Below, piece after piece: positions 1-7,295 of a stretch of DNA of 24,676 nt. Within the stretch, counting starts at the first letter, position 1. Each line of letters opens with the position of its first letter. The position numbers and the translations under genes were made by a program. The notes under the pieces are model-generated. The model saw only the letters and a list, made by a program, of their open reading frames with translations, did not search any database and was not told where the DNA came from. Source of the DNA: Isoetes engelmannii (taxonomy: Eukaryota; Streptophyta; Lycopodiopsida; Isoetales; Isoetaceae); the NCBI GenBank assembly GCA_011763485.2, contig JAANSK020194431.1, forward strand, positions 1-24,676. Direction: 5' to 3'.

Positions 1-120
1 GCGGGAGAGCAAAAATTATCAACTCACCCTTCATTTAGTACAAACCCAGCATATTCTTGCCTCTCCTAAAATCTCGACCATCACATTTGGCATATTCACG
101 GCATTATACCTACTAGCTAA

Positions 121-1063
121 TCCTTACAAAGGGTATGCCCTTCGGGCAACCCAAAAAGGGAAAATTGTTAAAATGCCCTCATATTTTAGGGTATTTATAA
201 AAATACCCTTAATTTTCTCGAAATTGTGAAAATGCCCTTCTATTCTCTGTTCCACGAACTGCTACTGTAATTTATCCAGATTCAACTGTTTTTATCCAGA
301 TTCATCTAGCTTTTTCTCAAAATTGTGAAAAATGCCCTTCTATTCTCTGTTCCACGAATTGCTACTGTAATTTATCCAGATTCAACTGTTTTTTATCCAG
401 ATTCCTCCAGCTTCACCCATATTTTTTCCAATTTCGCTTCTAGTTTGATAATCTGAAGCCCAACTCGACCTATTGGACTATATTTGTTTTTTGCATCTCA
501 TCTTCCTCCTCCACATTCTCGTTTTTCCTGTCCTTTTCACCATTTTGCCCATAGCTCATCTCTTCCGTTTCAGCTACATTTTCTTCTGCTTTGGAATGTG
601 TCAAAAAACAAAATTAAGCTCTAGTTCATCCAGTTCTTCATTCAAATGGATTATTGTTCACTCTCAAATCCGACTTGGGTTTTGATCAAAGGAAGCAATA
701 ACTCGGCAGGGATTTTGCAAAGATAAGGGATTTTGCATAATCAGTAAAAGTTTCAGAAATAATCTGACTTATCTGATTGCGCTTATCTGATTGCGCTTCC
801 AATTAGGATCTCCAAAGTAAAACCCGTATTCAGTCTCTCCGAATGCTTGGCTCTGCACAAGCAATTTTGGCTGGAGGAGTGCTGGCCGCCAGAAACAGAG
901 GAAACAGGGAGTCCCCTTTCGCCGATTAAGTAGAAAGAAAGAAAGAAAGAAAGGAGGGCATTTTCGCAATTTCAACAAAATTAGGGGTGTTTTTATAAAT
1001 ACCATGACATATAAGGGTATTTTTACAATTTTCCCCCAAAAAAAAGGGGCTTTTTGCCAAATT
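121..1063. mobile_element. Inverted-repeat DNA element (MULE- or hAT-like, non-autonomous)
   Basis: The stretch at 158-239 is repeated in inverted orientation at about 953-1036. Both arms carry GGAAAATTGT, GGTATTTATAAAAA and GAAAATGCCCT in the same order, with roughly 80-85% identity by eye over about 85 bp. The 8-bp word CTAGCTAA flanks the pair directly, at 113-120 and 1064-1071, and may be the target-site duplication. An 8-bp duplication suggests hAT, while long arms suggest a Mutator-like element. The outermost 30-35 bp of the two ends do not align well, so the true termini are uncertain. The interior has no transposase frame. It holds a 100-bp duplication, a 15-bp tandem repeat near 772-800 and a GAAA microsatellite near 932-953. 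Confidence 0.55.
212..411 (+). repeat. Two-copy tandem duplication, period about 100 bp
   Basis: Copies at 212-311 and 312-411 share TTTTCTC, AAATTGTGAAAA, ATGCCCTTCTATTCTCTG, TTCCACGAA and GCTACTGTAATTTATCCAG, with only a few mismatches. The duplication starts inside the left arm of the inverted-repeat element and runs into its interior, so it probably arose within the element. Confidence 0.85.
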
Positions 1064-1067
1064 CTAG

Positions 1068-1123
1068 CTAAAGCGGCCGATCTAATCCGTTGTACGATCA
1101 TTCATACCGAGGGTTCGGATCCC
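1068..1123 (+). pseudogene. trnS-GCU: Fragment of plastid trnS-GCU (transferred organelle DNA)
   Basis: CTAAAGCGGC, then CTAATCCGTTGTACGA (anticodon arm and start of the variable arm) and ACCGAGGGTTCG plus ATCCCTCTCT (T arm; stem GAGGG/CCCTC, 7-nt loop) match the 3' two thirds of plastid tRNA-Ser(GCU) as I recall it. The 5' third (acceptor strand and most of the D arm) is absent, bases are missing in the anticodon stem, and the acceptor 3' strand differs. It cannot fold as a whole tRNA. It is best read as a nuclear plastid DNA relic. The match begins inside the right-hand CTAGCTAA repeat of the adjacent element. Confidence 0.75.
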
Positions 1124-1212
1124 TCTCTCACCGGGTTTCCTCAATTTATAAATTCTTTGCCGCCCAGGGTGTAAGGGACATGACGAACAATAATTTATCT
1201 TTTATCCATTCA

Positions 1213-1308
1213 ATGGATTGCCTATTGTTTCCACCAAGGTTTCCCTGAATATGAAAGTGATCACTTAGTAAGTTCCTATACTAAGGCTCAATTCAATCAA
1301 GTCCGCAG
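1213..1308 (-). pseudogene. trnL-UAA: Fragment of plastid trnL-UAA: end of exon 1 plus start of group I intron
   Basis: On the minus strand the sequence reads CTGCGGACTT (end of the trnL-UAA 5' exon), then ATTGAGCCTTAGTATAGG, ACTTACTAAGTGAT, CACTTTCATATTCAGGGAAA and GGCAATCC. This is the order of the conserved 5' part of the plastid trnL group I intron. The exon loses similarity after about ten bases, and the intron loses it beyond GGCAATCC (below 1213). The 90 bp between this and the trnS fragment (1124-1212) were not recognised. The two tRNA genes are not known to me as neighbours in this arrangement, so the insertion is probably composite or rearranged. Confidence 0.8.
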
Positions 1309-2030
1309 ATGATATACTACGAGTGAATATATGAAACAGGAAATGGCTCCTAATTTTAAATAACCGATCCTTCAATCCAGTATAAGCATAACCCCTTTAG
1401 GATGCATGAGATAACCCAGGCAGCATCCGAGCTTCTCTTTTAAGACCCTCCAGTGCATATTGCATCCATGACAAGGAAGGCCAAAGACATGGCTCGAAGA
1501 CATGCAAATCCAAAGCCAGTCCCAACGATAGACCATGTCACTAAACTGGAAGCACTTGCATTCCCCTGCTTTCAGGCGGCAGATCGACACAAGATCTCAG
1601 CTTTCTGGGATAACGTGGCCCTCCAAAAGCACAATTTCATTAGAATGAGAAATTTCATGATTCCAATCAGGGACGAAAACCTTATTCAGTAAAAGTTTTA
1701 GTAACAGAAAAACACAAGCAGAAGCGAGAGTCTATGGTCGAAATTGTGTTTAAGACCTTTATTTTTGGGCGTTTTGTACAACACTATGGCGCCATTTATT
1801 ATTTATTTTGACAAAATTTGGTGCCATTAATATCACAGTCAAGCAAAAAACTAGATAAAAAAACAATCTTGCAACTTAAGTTACTGAATTTTACATATTT
1901 TTACACAAACATCGGCACCATTAATTTCTCAAATTGACAAGTTTACATACATATATTAAATTTGTACACGTGGCATATTACATACATACATACAAGCAAT
2001 ATGGCATGCTGGGGATGCAAATGACACTTC
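1309..2030. other. Gene-poor stretch, no recognised gene
   Basis: A 79-codon plus-strand frame (1453-1692) and a 72-codon minus-strand frame (1372-1590) overlap here. Composition is more balanced (about 45% GC) than the flanks, so an old coding or organelle fragment is possible, but neither translation resembles a family I know. From 1738 to 1930 the DNA is AT-rich with scattered GGCGCCATT, GGTGCCATTAAT and GGCACCATTAAT words in both orientations. These recall the hairpin at 2035 and the foldback cluster at 4374. Confidence 0.4.
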
Positions 2031-2034
2031 GCAT

Positions 2035-2128
2035 CTTGAAAAGAATAAAAACATGGCACCCTGAGGTTGCAAAGGTGCCATGGTGCCATTTGCAACCTCA
2101 GGGTGCCATGTTTTTATTTTTTTTCAAG
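2035..2128. repeat. Near-perfect long hairpin (40-bp arms, 15-bp loop)
   Basis: The left arm at 2035-2073 and right arm at 2089-2128 are reverse complements with only one or two differences in the A/T run. Both contain ATAAAAACATGGCACC and CTGAGGTTGCAAA. The loop at 2074-2088 is GGTGCCATGGTGCCA, itself a short direct repeat. Weaker inverted similarity continues outward (GCATGC and GGATGCAAA on both sides). A transcript would fold into a long stem, as in a small foldback element or a young small-RNA precursor. It shares the GGTGCCATTTGCAACC word with 4571-4594 (GGCGCCATTTCGCAACCCC type). Confidence 0.9.
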
Positions 2129-2204
2129 CATGCTTAGGATGCAAACTAAATCTATTAAGAAAACGTCTAGCATGCATCAAGCAAATATAATATTCTTCCG
2201 CCAT

Positions 2205-2864
2205 CAACGAAGTGGTCCCTTCAACTCCCGCCTCCTAGTTGGAGGCGTATGTGGTCTTAGGCTTGGGATAAGCTGCTGCACTCTTAGGTGGCTGTGCTTT
2301 GGTGGCAGATTCTTCATAGATGCCCTCGTGTGAATGTGCTTGTCCACAGGTTCGACCCTCAAGTCTCAACACTCTGCCCACTGTGCAAGCAAAGGGATGA
2401 GACTATTGAGCACTGTTTTTTTCTATGTGATCACCTCCAGCCTGTTTGGTCTTGGCTGTTTTCTCTTTTTCATGTGACATTAACAAGTCAGCAGGTCCTC
2501 TTGGCTATTTATCCGGATACTTGGAACAAGTTGCGAAGCCAGGCATTTCACTTAGCATCAGGGTGGTTGTTGTGGTCTATCTGGAAGCGCAGAAATTTGT
2601 GTGTCTTTAAGGGCATTGACACTCCTGCTGCTGCTGTCCTCCAGGATGCACAAGATAAAATTGTTAAGGCTTACCATTGTTTTTCGCTCGCTCCTGCCAA
2701 GTGTCAGTTGGTCTTTGAGATTTATATGGGTGTGCTATCTTATGCATAGGCCGGTGGTCTTACTCATTGGATCATGATTATCCTCTGAGATCTTAATCCC
2801 ACCTGTGCATTTGTAATTTTCTTTCATCTTGATTTTTAATAAAGTTTGACGTCCTTCAAAGAAA
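2205..2864 (+). mobile_element. 5'-truncated L1-like LINE, 3' end (copy 1)
   Basis: The stretch holds the extreme C-terminus of a LINE ORF2 followed by a short 3' UTR ending in AATAAAGTTTGACGTCCTTC and a degenerate A-rich end. The 23320-23761 element matches it both in the protein part and in the UTR: TATGCATAGGCCGG against TATGCTTAGGCAGG, then GAGATCTTAATCCCACCT against GAGATTTTATTCCTGCCT, and TGCATTTGTA against TGCATTTATA. The two are independent copies of one family. The 5' boundary is approximate. Endonuclease and reverse transcriptase domains are absent, as expected of 5' truncation. No clear target-site duplication was found, so the insertion is probably old. Confidence 0.85.
2210..2749 (+). 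pseudogene. LINE ORF2 C-terminus, zf-RVT zinc-binding domain
   Basis: The frame ending at the TAG after residue Ala at 2747-2749 reads VAVLWWQILHRCPRVN, a spacer, CPLCKQRDETIEHCFFLC, DHLQPVW and later HLASGWLLWSIWKRRN. The CPLC...EHCFFLC layout (Cys-x2-Cys then His-Cys-x3-Cys) and the preceding W-x-I/L-L-H segment are the hallmark of the reverse-transcriptase zinc-binding domain (zf-RVT) at the C-terminus of plant L1 ORF2. Upstream in the same frame the text WRRMWS and AWDKLLHS fits the family, but stops fall after each of these two pieces, so only about 153 codons (2288-2749) remain open. In an intact element this domain follows the RT and is thought to help bind template RNA. This copy is inactive. 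Confidence 0.85.
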
Positions 2865-2984
2865 TTTGAGAAGCTGGTATTATTTCCCAGGAAAACAAAA
2901 AAGATAAAGAAGAAGACATGCCTTTGCCTGAAAGATTGTTGCCTTCATGATTCTTGGTACCATTAGCGTCCTAAGTGATGAGAA

Positions 2985-3270
2985 CAAAGGCGTTAGGCTC
3001 TGGCGACTTGGCTGAAGGTGCTGGCGGCTATGTTGAAGTTGCTGACGGTTTGGCTGAAGATGCTGGCCTTTGTTGACGGCGATGGCGGCTTGGCTGAAGG
3101 CACTGGCTGTTTGGGCATAAGGCGCTGGCTGCTATGATGAAGGCATTGGCTGCTTTGCGATGATGAAGGCACTTTGCTTTGCCATGATGCTATGATGAAT
3201 GCGCTTTGCTTTGCTATGATGCTGGCTGGCTGCTATAATGAAGGCGCTGGCTGCTTTCCAAGCGGCGGTC
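2985..3270 (+). repeat. Degenerate minisatellite (GGCTTGGCTGAAGGC type)
   Basis: Imperfect units such as GGCTGAAGGTGCTGGCGGC, GCTATGATGAAGGCATTGGC and GCTATAATGAAGGCGCTGGC recur about a dozen times with variable spacing. Units early in the array favour TTGGCTGAAG and later ones CTATGATGAAG, so the array evolved by local duplication. A 63-codon frame at 3174-3365 is a by-product of the repeat. Confidence 0.75.
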
Positions 3271-3820
3271 CAACTAGTCACCTAACATGCTATCCAGGAG
3301 GCAGTCCAGAAGGGGAAGCTATGAGGAACTGGCGGGCAGTTGTGGCGGAGCTAGGCAACCCTTGAAGTCGAAGATGGCAGAGTTATCCCGCAGTTTGGCG
3401 GACCTGTAAGGTGGTTATAAATTTGAAAATGCCCCCAAATTTGAAATCCATCCGCCTGCCCAAATTTGGAACCCTTTAAAATGAAATCTTTGCCCAAATT
3501 CAAAAACCCCGTCCAAATTCAAAATTTGGAAAACCCCAAATATAATAGGGCCTAAGAGACGAAGCCAGTCGATTCGTCCTCGTACCAGATGATTCCAGCT
3601 CCTATTTGTTGTTGGTATTGCTGCACGGCATACCATTTCATTAGGCGCTTGCATAGATCCATTTTTAGTAGATGCATACTGTTCGGCGATTCCTTACAGA
3701 TCATCGCTTCTAGGCGGTTTCTTGGAGTCAGTCGTTTGTGCAAGTTTCTTTGGACGCTTCTCTAGGTGCATCAGCTATTTGTGCAGGTTTCTTTGGGTGC
3801 TTCTTTAGGCGCCAGCTGGA
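3271..3820. repeat. Low-complexity CCAAATTT region and a 43-bp duplication
   Basis: From 3415 to 3560 the words CCAAATTTG, CCAAATTCAAA and AAATTTGAAA repeat in both orientations. From 3734 a 43-bp-period two-copy duplication begins (GTTTGTGCAAGTTTCTTTGG at 3734, ATTTGTGCAGGTTTCTTTGG at 3777). No gene was recognised; the overlapping frames at 3415-3743 have no family features. Confidence 0.6.
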
Positions 3821-4137
3821 GCATAAGCATGCTACGTGTGTCCATTTTTGGAACCTACCAAAGTACCTACATTAGGTACTTCAGGATTGGGTACTATTTC
3901 TTTGTTCTTTTAATCAAAACTAGTTCAAAAGTTCAAATTAGAAGTCAAAAACGTGTTATCATACAAGATTATTGTAAAGACAACATTGTTGGAGGTTGAA
4001 AAGAATGCATCCAATTTAACACTTATTAGTTATTGCGACATTAAACAAGTACCCAGTGCCCAGTGTTGGGTACTTTTTTAGGTAGTTTTATGCTACCTAA
4101 ATAATACTTTTTAAGGTACACTCTAGCATGCTTATGC
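3821..4137. mobile_element. 317-bp hAT-like MITE
   Basis: The element starts with GCATAAGCATGCTA at 3821 and ends with its exact reverse complement at 4124-4137. Similarity continues inward imperfectly (CGTGTGTCC against GAGTGTACC), and both subterminal parts are rich in AGGTACTT and GGGTAC words in both orientations. Flanks CAGCTGGA (3813-3820) and CCGCTGCA (4138-4145) agree at 6 of 8 positions, consistent with an aged 8-bp hAT target duplication. There is no transposase frame, so it would depend on another element. The family assignment rests on the duplication length and is moderate. Confidence 0.7.
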
Positions 4138-4373
4138 CCGCTGCAGAGATCTTACAAGAATCCAATCACCAACAGTTTTTCCACCAAAATGCTGACCAAC
4201 ATACTAAGTAAGCCCTCTAAAATGCCTTCTGCATTATTTTGTTGCTGGTGTCTAAGTAGACATCATTTGTAGTATCTATGTTCATTTTTAGTATGTGCAG
4301 ATTTGTTGATCTATTATGTTGTCTCATTTAGGTGTTATTTATAGTATCCATTTACCGCATCTCATATATAGTT
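4138..4373. other. Short intergenic stretch, nothing recognised
   Basis: AT-rich sequence with recurring ATTTATAGTATC and ATTTGTAGTATC words. No frame, RNA gene or element end was seen. Confidence 0.5.
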
Positions 4374-4990
4374 GCTCTTGTTGGCACTCCCTGAATGGTG
4401 CAATGGGGAGTGCCGACAGGAGCAGTCATGTGTGCTCCTCTTGGCACTCTCCAAATGGCTCCATGGCGCCATGTGGGGAGTGCCAATAAGAGCAAATGTA
4501 CATGTGATGGGGTAAACGGCCATTTGCATCCTCACCATACTTGAAAAAAGCTAAAAAAGGACCCTAATGATGCATAGCGCCATTTCGCAACCCCAACATG
4601 GGAAAAAAAAGAAGATTTGGCCGGTTGATGAGGAGGCACCATTTGGGGAGTGCCTCCTCACCCCAAATGGTGCCATGGAGCCAGTGAGAATGCACTCTCC
4701 ATATTGTGCCATGGAACCATTTGGGGAGTGCCGAAGGTGCCACCCCAAATGACTCGATGGCGCCATTTGGAGAGTGTCAATGGGAGCAGGTATACATATG
4801 ATGAATGACTCTATGGTGCCATTGCGGGAAGTGCCAAGAGGAGCAAGTGTACATGTGATGGGGGGAATTTCTCACATCACATGTATACCTTCCCCCATCG
4901 TATGCATACCTGCTCCCCTTGGCACTCCGCAAATGGCTCCATGGCGCCATTTGGAAAGTGCCATTAGGAGAAGGTATACATGTGATGGGT
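4374..4990. repeat. Nested foldback cluster of a 46-bp unit in both orientations
   Basis: A unit of the form GCCATTTGGGGAGTGCCAA, then GGGAGCAGGTATACATGTG and ATGGGG occurs in plus orientation near 4469-4513, 4758-4805, 4817-4865 and 4946-4990. It occurs in minus orientation near 4889-4941 and, shortened, near 4431-4468 and 4374-4400. Adjacent opposite copies form hairpins at 4374-4423, 4434-4492, 4817-4937 and 4893-4989. The last has 45-48-bp arms centred on ATGGCGCCAT at 4941-4950. Overlapping frames here are artefacts of the palindromes. The pattern fits a small foldback transposon family inserted into or duplicated within itself. Confidence 0.85.
4628..4674. repeat. Two overlapping, mutually exclusive hairpins
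   Basis: TGAGGAGGCA (4628-4637) is an exact inverted match to TGCCTCCTCA (4651-4660). GGCACCATTTGGGG (4635-4648) is an exact inverted match to CCCCAAATGGTGCC (4661-4674). The stems share bases 4635-4637 and interleave, so one strand could form either stem but not both as a simple fold. Confidence 0.85.
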
Positions 4991-5049
4991 GAAATGTCAC
5001 TGTTGGCACCATTTTCATGTATTTTTTGCTTAGTTTTTCCGGGTTTTTG

Positions 5050-5058
5050 ATATATAAA
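5050..5058 (+). promoter_or_regulatory. TATA-box-like sequence
   Basis: GATATATAAAGG lies directly after the foldback cluster and about 20 bp before the coding relic at 5076. It has the form of a plant TATA box, but no transcription start or intact gene supports it. Confidence 0.25.
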
Positions 5059-5075
5059 GGGGACATCTTCTATAG

Positions 5076-5297
5076 AGAGCTACCCTTCATGGAAAGGATG
5101 TAGATCCATTCAATGTAGCAACAGAGGTCACAAAGTTTGGGGTGCCATCCACTGAACTTCCAATCCCATGCTAGGGTGCAAATAACATTAGTGAAGTGGT
5201 AGGTACATTTATTCAGTTGCCAAAGAAGGATGTGAAATCAGTAGAGGCAGCCCTATACGCCATTCATCTATTTCAAAAGGTCTTGTATCATACATAA
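5076..5297 (+). pseudogene. Unidentified coding relic (73 codons, one in-frame stop)
   Basis: One reading frame runs from 5076 to a TAA at 5295-5297 with a single TAG at 5172-5174. Before the stop it includes HGKDVDPFNVATEVTKFG and VPSTELPIPC; after it come EVVGTFIQLPKKDVKSVEAA and LYAIHLFQKVL. The text has a protein-like residue mix, with a basic-then-alanine-rich helix (PKKDVKSVEAALYAI). This loosely recalls the C-terminal helix of double-stranded RNA-binding domains, but that similarity is too weak to name it. It could be an exon fragment captured by a transposon or a decayed gene. It is isolated: no splice-matched neighbours were found, and the foldback cluster lies immediately upstream. 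Confidence 0.4.
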
Positions 5298-5395
5298 CTA
5301 TGTATAGAAGGTGGGTGTATGGTACCGTGTTAATATGTCTTTTAAATATTCATGTAGTCGGCACAACATAGGTATGATACCTGGGTCCTGTACAT

Positions 5396-5458
5396 GGGTA
5401 TACAACCCCTGCAGAAAGTCTACAAGTACAGGGTATACAACCCCTGCAGAAGGTCTAT
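5396..5458. repeat. 35-bp tandem duplication
   Basis: GGGTATACAACCCCTGCAGA starts at 5396 and again at 5431, and the copies differ at one or two bases. The second copy overlaps the 3' end of the minus-strand ORF1-like frame, so the duplication abuts or created the present end of that frame. Confidence 0.85.
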
Positions 5459-6273
5459 TGAAAATTCCAGTTTACTGAAAAATTTCCCAATATAATGGAA
5501 TTGTGCTTCCAAGGTGGGACCTTCTTCCTGGCTACCTTCTTCCAAGTCACATGTTGCCATATCTTTCTAGTACACGGATGAGTAGATCCATCCTCCACAA
5601 CAATTTCAGACATATCAGGAGAAGGAATATCAACTGGAGGAATATAAAGAACAATAGGTGCATAGGATGATGCTAAAGATGACACCATTGGAACTGGACA
5701 TAGATCAACTTCACTCCTAGAACCATCAACTTGAGGAATAAAAGGAACAATAGGCGCATATGACGGTGCTAAAGGCGACACCATTGAAACTGGACATAGA
5801 GTAACTTCACTCCTAGAAACACCAACTTGAGGAAGAAAAGGAACAATAGGTGCATATGATGGATGTAGATCAATTTTCATAGCCGAGGAGTGCAAAACAA
5901 CCTGCAAAGGTTGATCATGAATAGATGAAGAACTAAGAACACGATCTTGAACCTGAGATGAAGGAGAAGGTTGAATAAATGCCTGAGAAGCATGAAATCC
6001 TCGACAAAAGCCAGCAAAGGCCTCTTTATCAGGAAGCAAGCAAGCCAATTTTGGACTATTCAAAAGCATAAGATCTAACTTCTTATACCAAGATCCACTT
6101 TTGACCACTATACAATCTGGTAAAGGCGAGTCCACTGGCACATAAACACAGATCCTTGGACCATTCATGATAGAATGTGAGATATGCACCCCTAGTCCAG
6201 ATGCAATTTTTGATAGAAATTGATGAGCAATTAAATCTTGAGGAAGAATCGATATTGAGAACCAATAAGACAT
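5455..6273 (-). pseudogene. LINE ORF1-like protein remnant (DUF4283 type) with three 32-residue repeats
   Basis: A 272-codon open frame. Residues 1-70 read MSYWFSISILPQDLIAHQFL, SKIASGLGVHI, then GPRICVYVPVDSPLPDCIVV and GSWYKKLD. This is the second half of the DUF4283 domain found in ORF1 of plant L1 elements: the W-I/L-LP segment, the conserved ARVCVEVDLSKPLP-like strand, then an aromatic/basic strand. The zinc knuckle that usually follows is not recognisable (residues 70-92 keep only scattered Cys). SYAP recurs at residues 139, 171 and 203, giving three repeats with an exact 32-residue period. The basic tail (TWKKVARKKVPPWKH, 243-257) fits an RNA-binding role in the LINE RNP. The first half of the domain continues upstream, interrupted, to about 6590. 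No ORF2 lies downstream, so this is a fragment. A host gene derived from such a domain is possible but less likely. Confidence 0.65.
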
Positions 6274-6600
6274 CTTTGAAGCTCGAACTATACCTGGTGT
6301 AAAACCAAGAGAATAATACTAGTACATTATATACTCCCCACCAATGGGATCAATCCCTCTAGATACCAATGAATCCACTGCATCACTAATCAAACATAAT
6401 CAAAACACAATTTTTTGCCAACAACTTGATGGATTGAAATGGAAAAAGTTGACGGCGTTGCAGAAGATGAGATAACCACACACGAAATCGTGAGAAATCT
6501 AAATAACCTCCAGTAAAATAGCCAAGAACTGCACACGAGGATAAATTCTTAGCACACTTAATATGAGTTTGGTGGTACACCTCAATCACAGGAATACCAG
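6274..6600 (-). pseudogene. Decayed N-terminal half of the DUF4283-like region
   Basis: Going upstream on the minus strand from the 272-codon frame, the same frame reads GEYIMY, a stop, YYSLGFTPGIVRASKM. This parallels the usual L-x-RWSPGF-x-P turn of the domain. Further up, in another frame, come CAVLGYFTGGYLDFSRFRVW and LSHLLQ, which resemble the start of an ORF1 N-terminal region. At least one frameshift and several stops separate these pieces. This is a LINE relic rather than a working exon. Confidence 0.5.
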
Positions 6601-6807
6601 AAGCTTGCACTACATTTTGGCAATCAGAGTGGTAAAATATATCAAAGAATGACAAAGAAATAAATATAAACCCCTCAAAAAGAAAAGAAACCAAAATATT
6701 ACAATCTAAACATAAGATTATTATGAAAGTGACACAATAATTTGCTTAATTTTGTAAAAGGTTGTCTGAATATTGATGGAGATGTATCGTAATAACATTT
6801 TACAACC

Positions 6808-6958
6808 TTGTAATAAACTAGTACGAAAGTGTATTATAGAAGTGTCATGATTGTGATATAAAAGAAGGAAGTATATTGTTATTATTTTGTGACAAAATGG
6901 TCCCACAGTGTTGTAATAAACTAGCATGGAAGTGTATTATAGAAGTGTCACAATTGTA
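6808..6958. repeat. Direct repeat, 48 bp, spacing 103 bp
   Basis: TTGTAATAAACTAG followed by AAGTGTATTATAGAAGTGTC occurs at 6808-6855 and 6911-6958, with few differences. A related AAGTGACACAATAATTTG lies near 6725. They may be subterminal repeats of the CACTA-type element whose end is at 7295, but this is inferred from spacing and motif style only. Confidence 0.7.
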
Positions 6959-7041
6959 ACATGAAGTTGCCTATGTATGGACAACGTATATGCCATGTAA
7001 ATTGCAACAATCTAAAACTATAACCGATGCTAATATGATGT

Positions 7042-7295
7042 AATGTATGCAATAATTTAGACGTAAACTTGACTCAAATACGACGTAAAAGTGCCGCTAA
7101 TTTTGTCATTGCGTCATGCTTGCAGCATGCCCGACATGACGCAATAAATTACACAACAAGTGACGCTCGTGCGACACTAAACCACGACACATATAGTGAC
7201 AATTTTTTTTGTCAATTTATGGATTTTGAAAAGACACTTTGTGTCAGTTTTTTAGACGTTATACTTGACAAAAAAAACCCTATCTTGTTGTAGTG
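7042..7295. mobile_element. Terminus of a CACTA (En/Spm-type) DNA transposon
   Basis: Read on the minus strand, the sequence begins at 7295 with CACTACAACAAGATAGGG followed by an A/T run, the standard form of a plant CACTA end (CACTACAAGAAAA-like). The 250 bp inside are full of short GTGACG, GACAC, TGTGTC and GACGT words in both orientations. They also hold a hairpin with 11-bp arms (ATTGCGTCATG at 7108-7118, CATGACGCAAT at 7135-7145). Such subterminal repeats are where En/Spm TNPA-like proteins bind. No matching opposite end (CACTACAA in plus orientation with a shared 3-bp flank) was found upstream. Either the element is truncated or its other end has decayed. No transposase frame is present. 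Confidence 0.7.

Noticed and set aside
769-1101. 110-codon minus-strand frame
   Set aside because: It runs through a GAAA microsatellite and the arm of the inverted-repeat element, with no protein features.
1068-1123. Functional nuclear tRNA gene at the T-arm-like sequence
   Set aside because: The 5' acceptor strand and most of the D arm are missing and the anticodon stem is broken. The match is to the plastid gene, so this is a relic.
1453-1692. 79-codon frame as a gene
   Set aside because: Composition is suggestive, but there is no recognisable motif, no splice context, and an equally long opposite-strand frame overlaps it.
4551-5066. Several overlapping 60-72-codon frames
   Set aside because: They are mirror images of one another, created by the foldback repeats.
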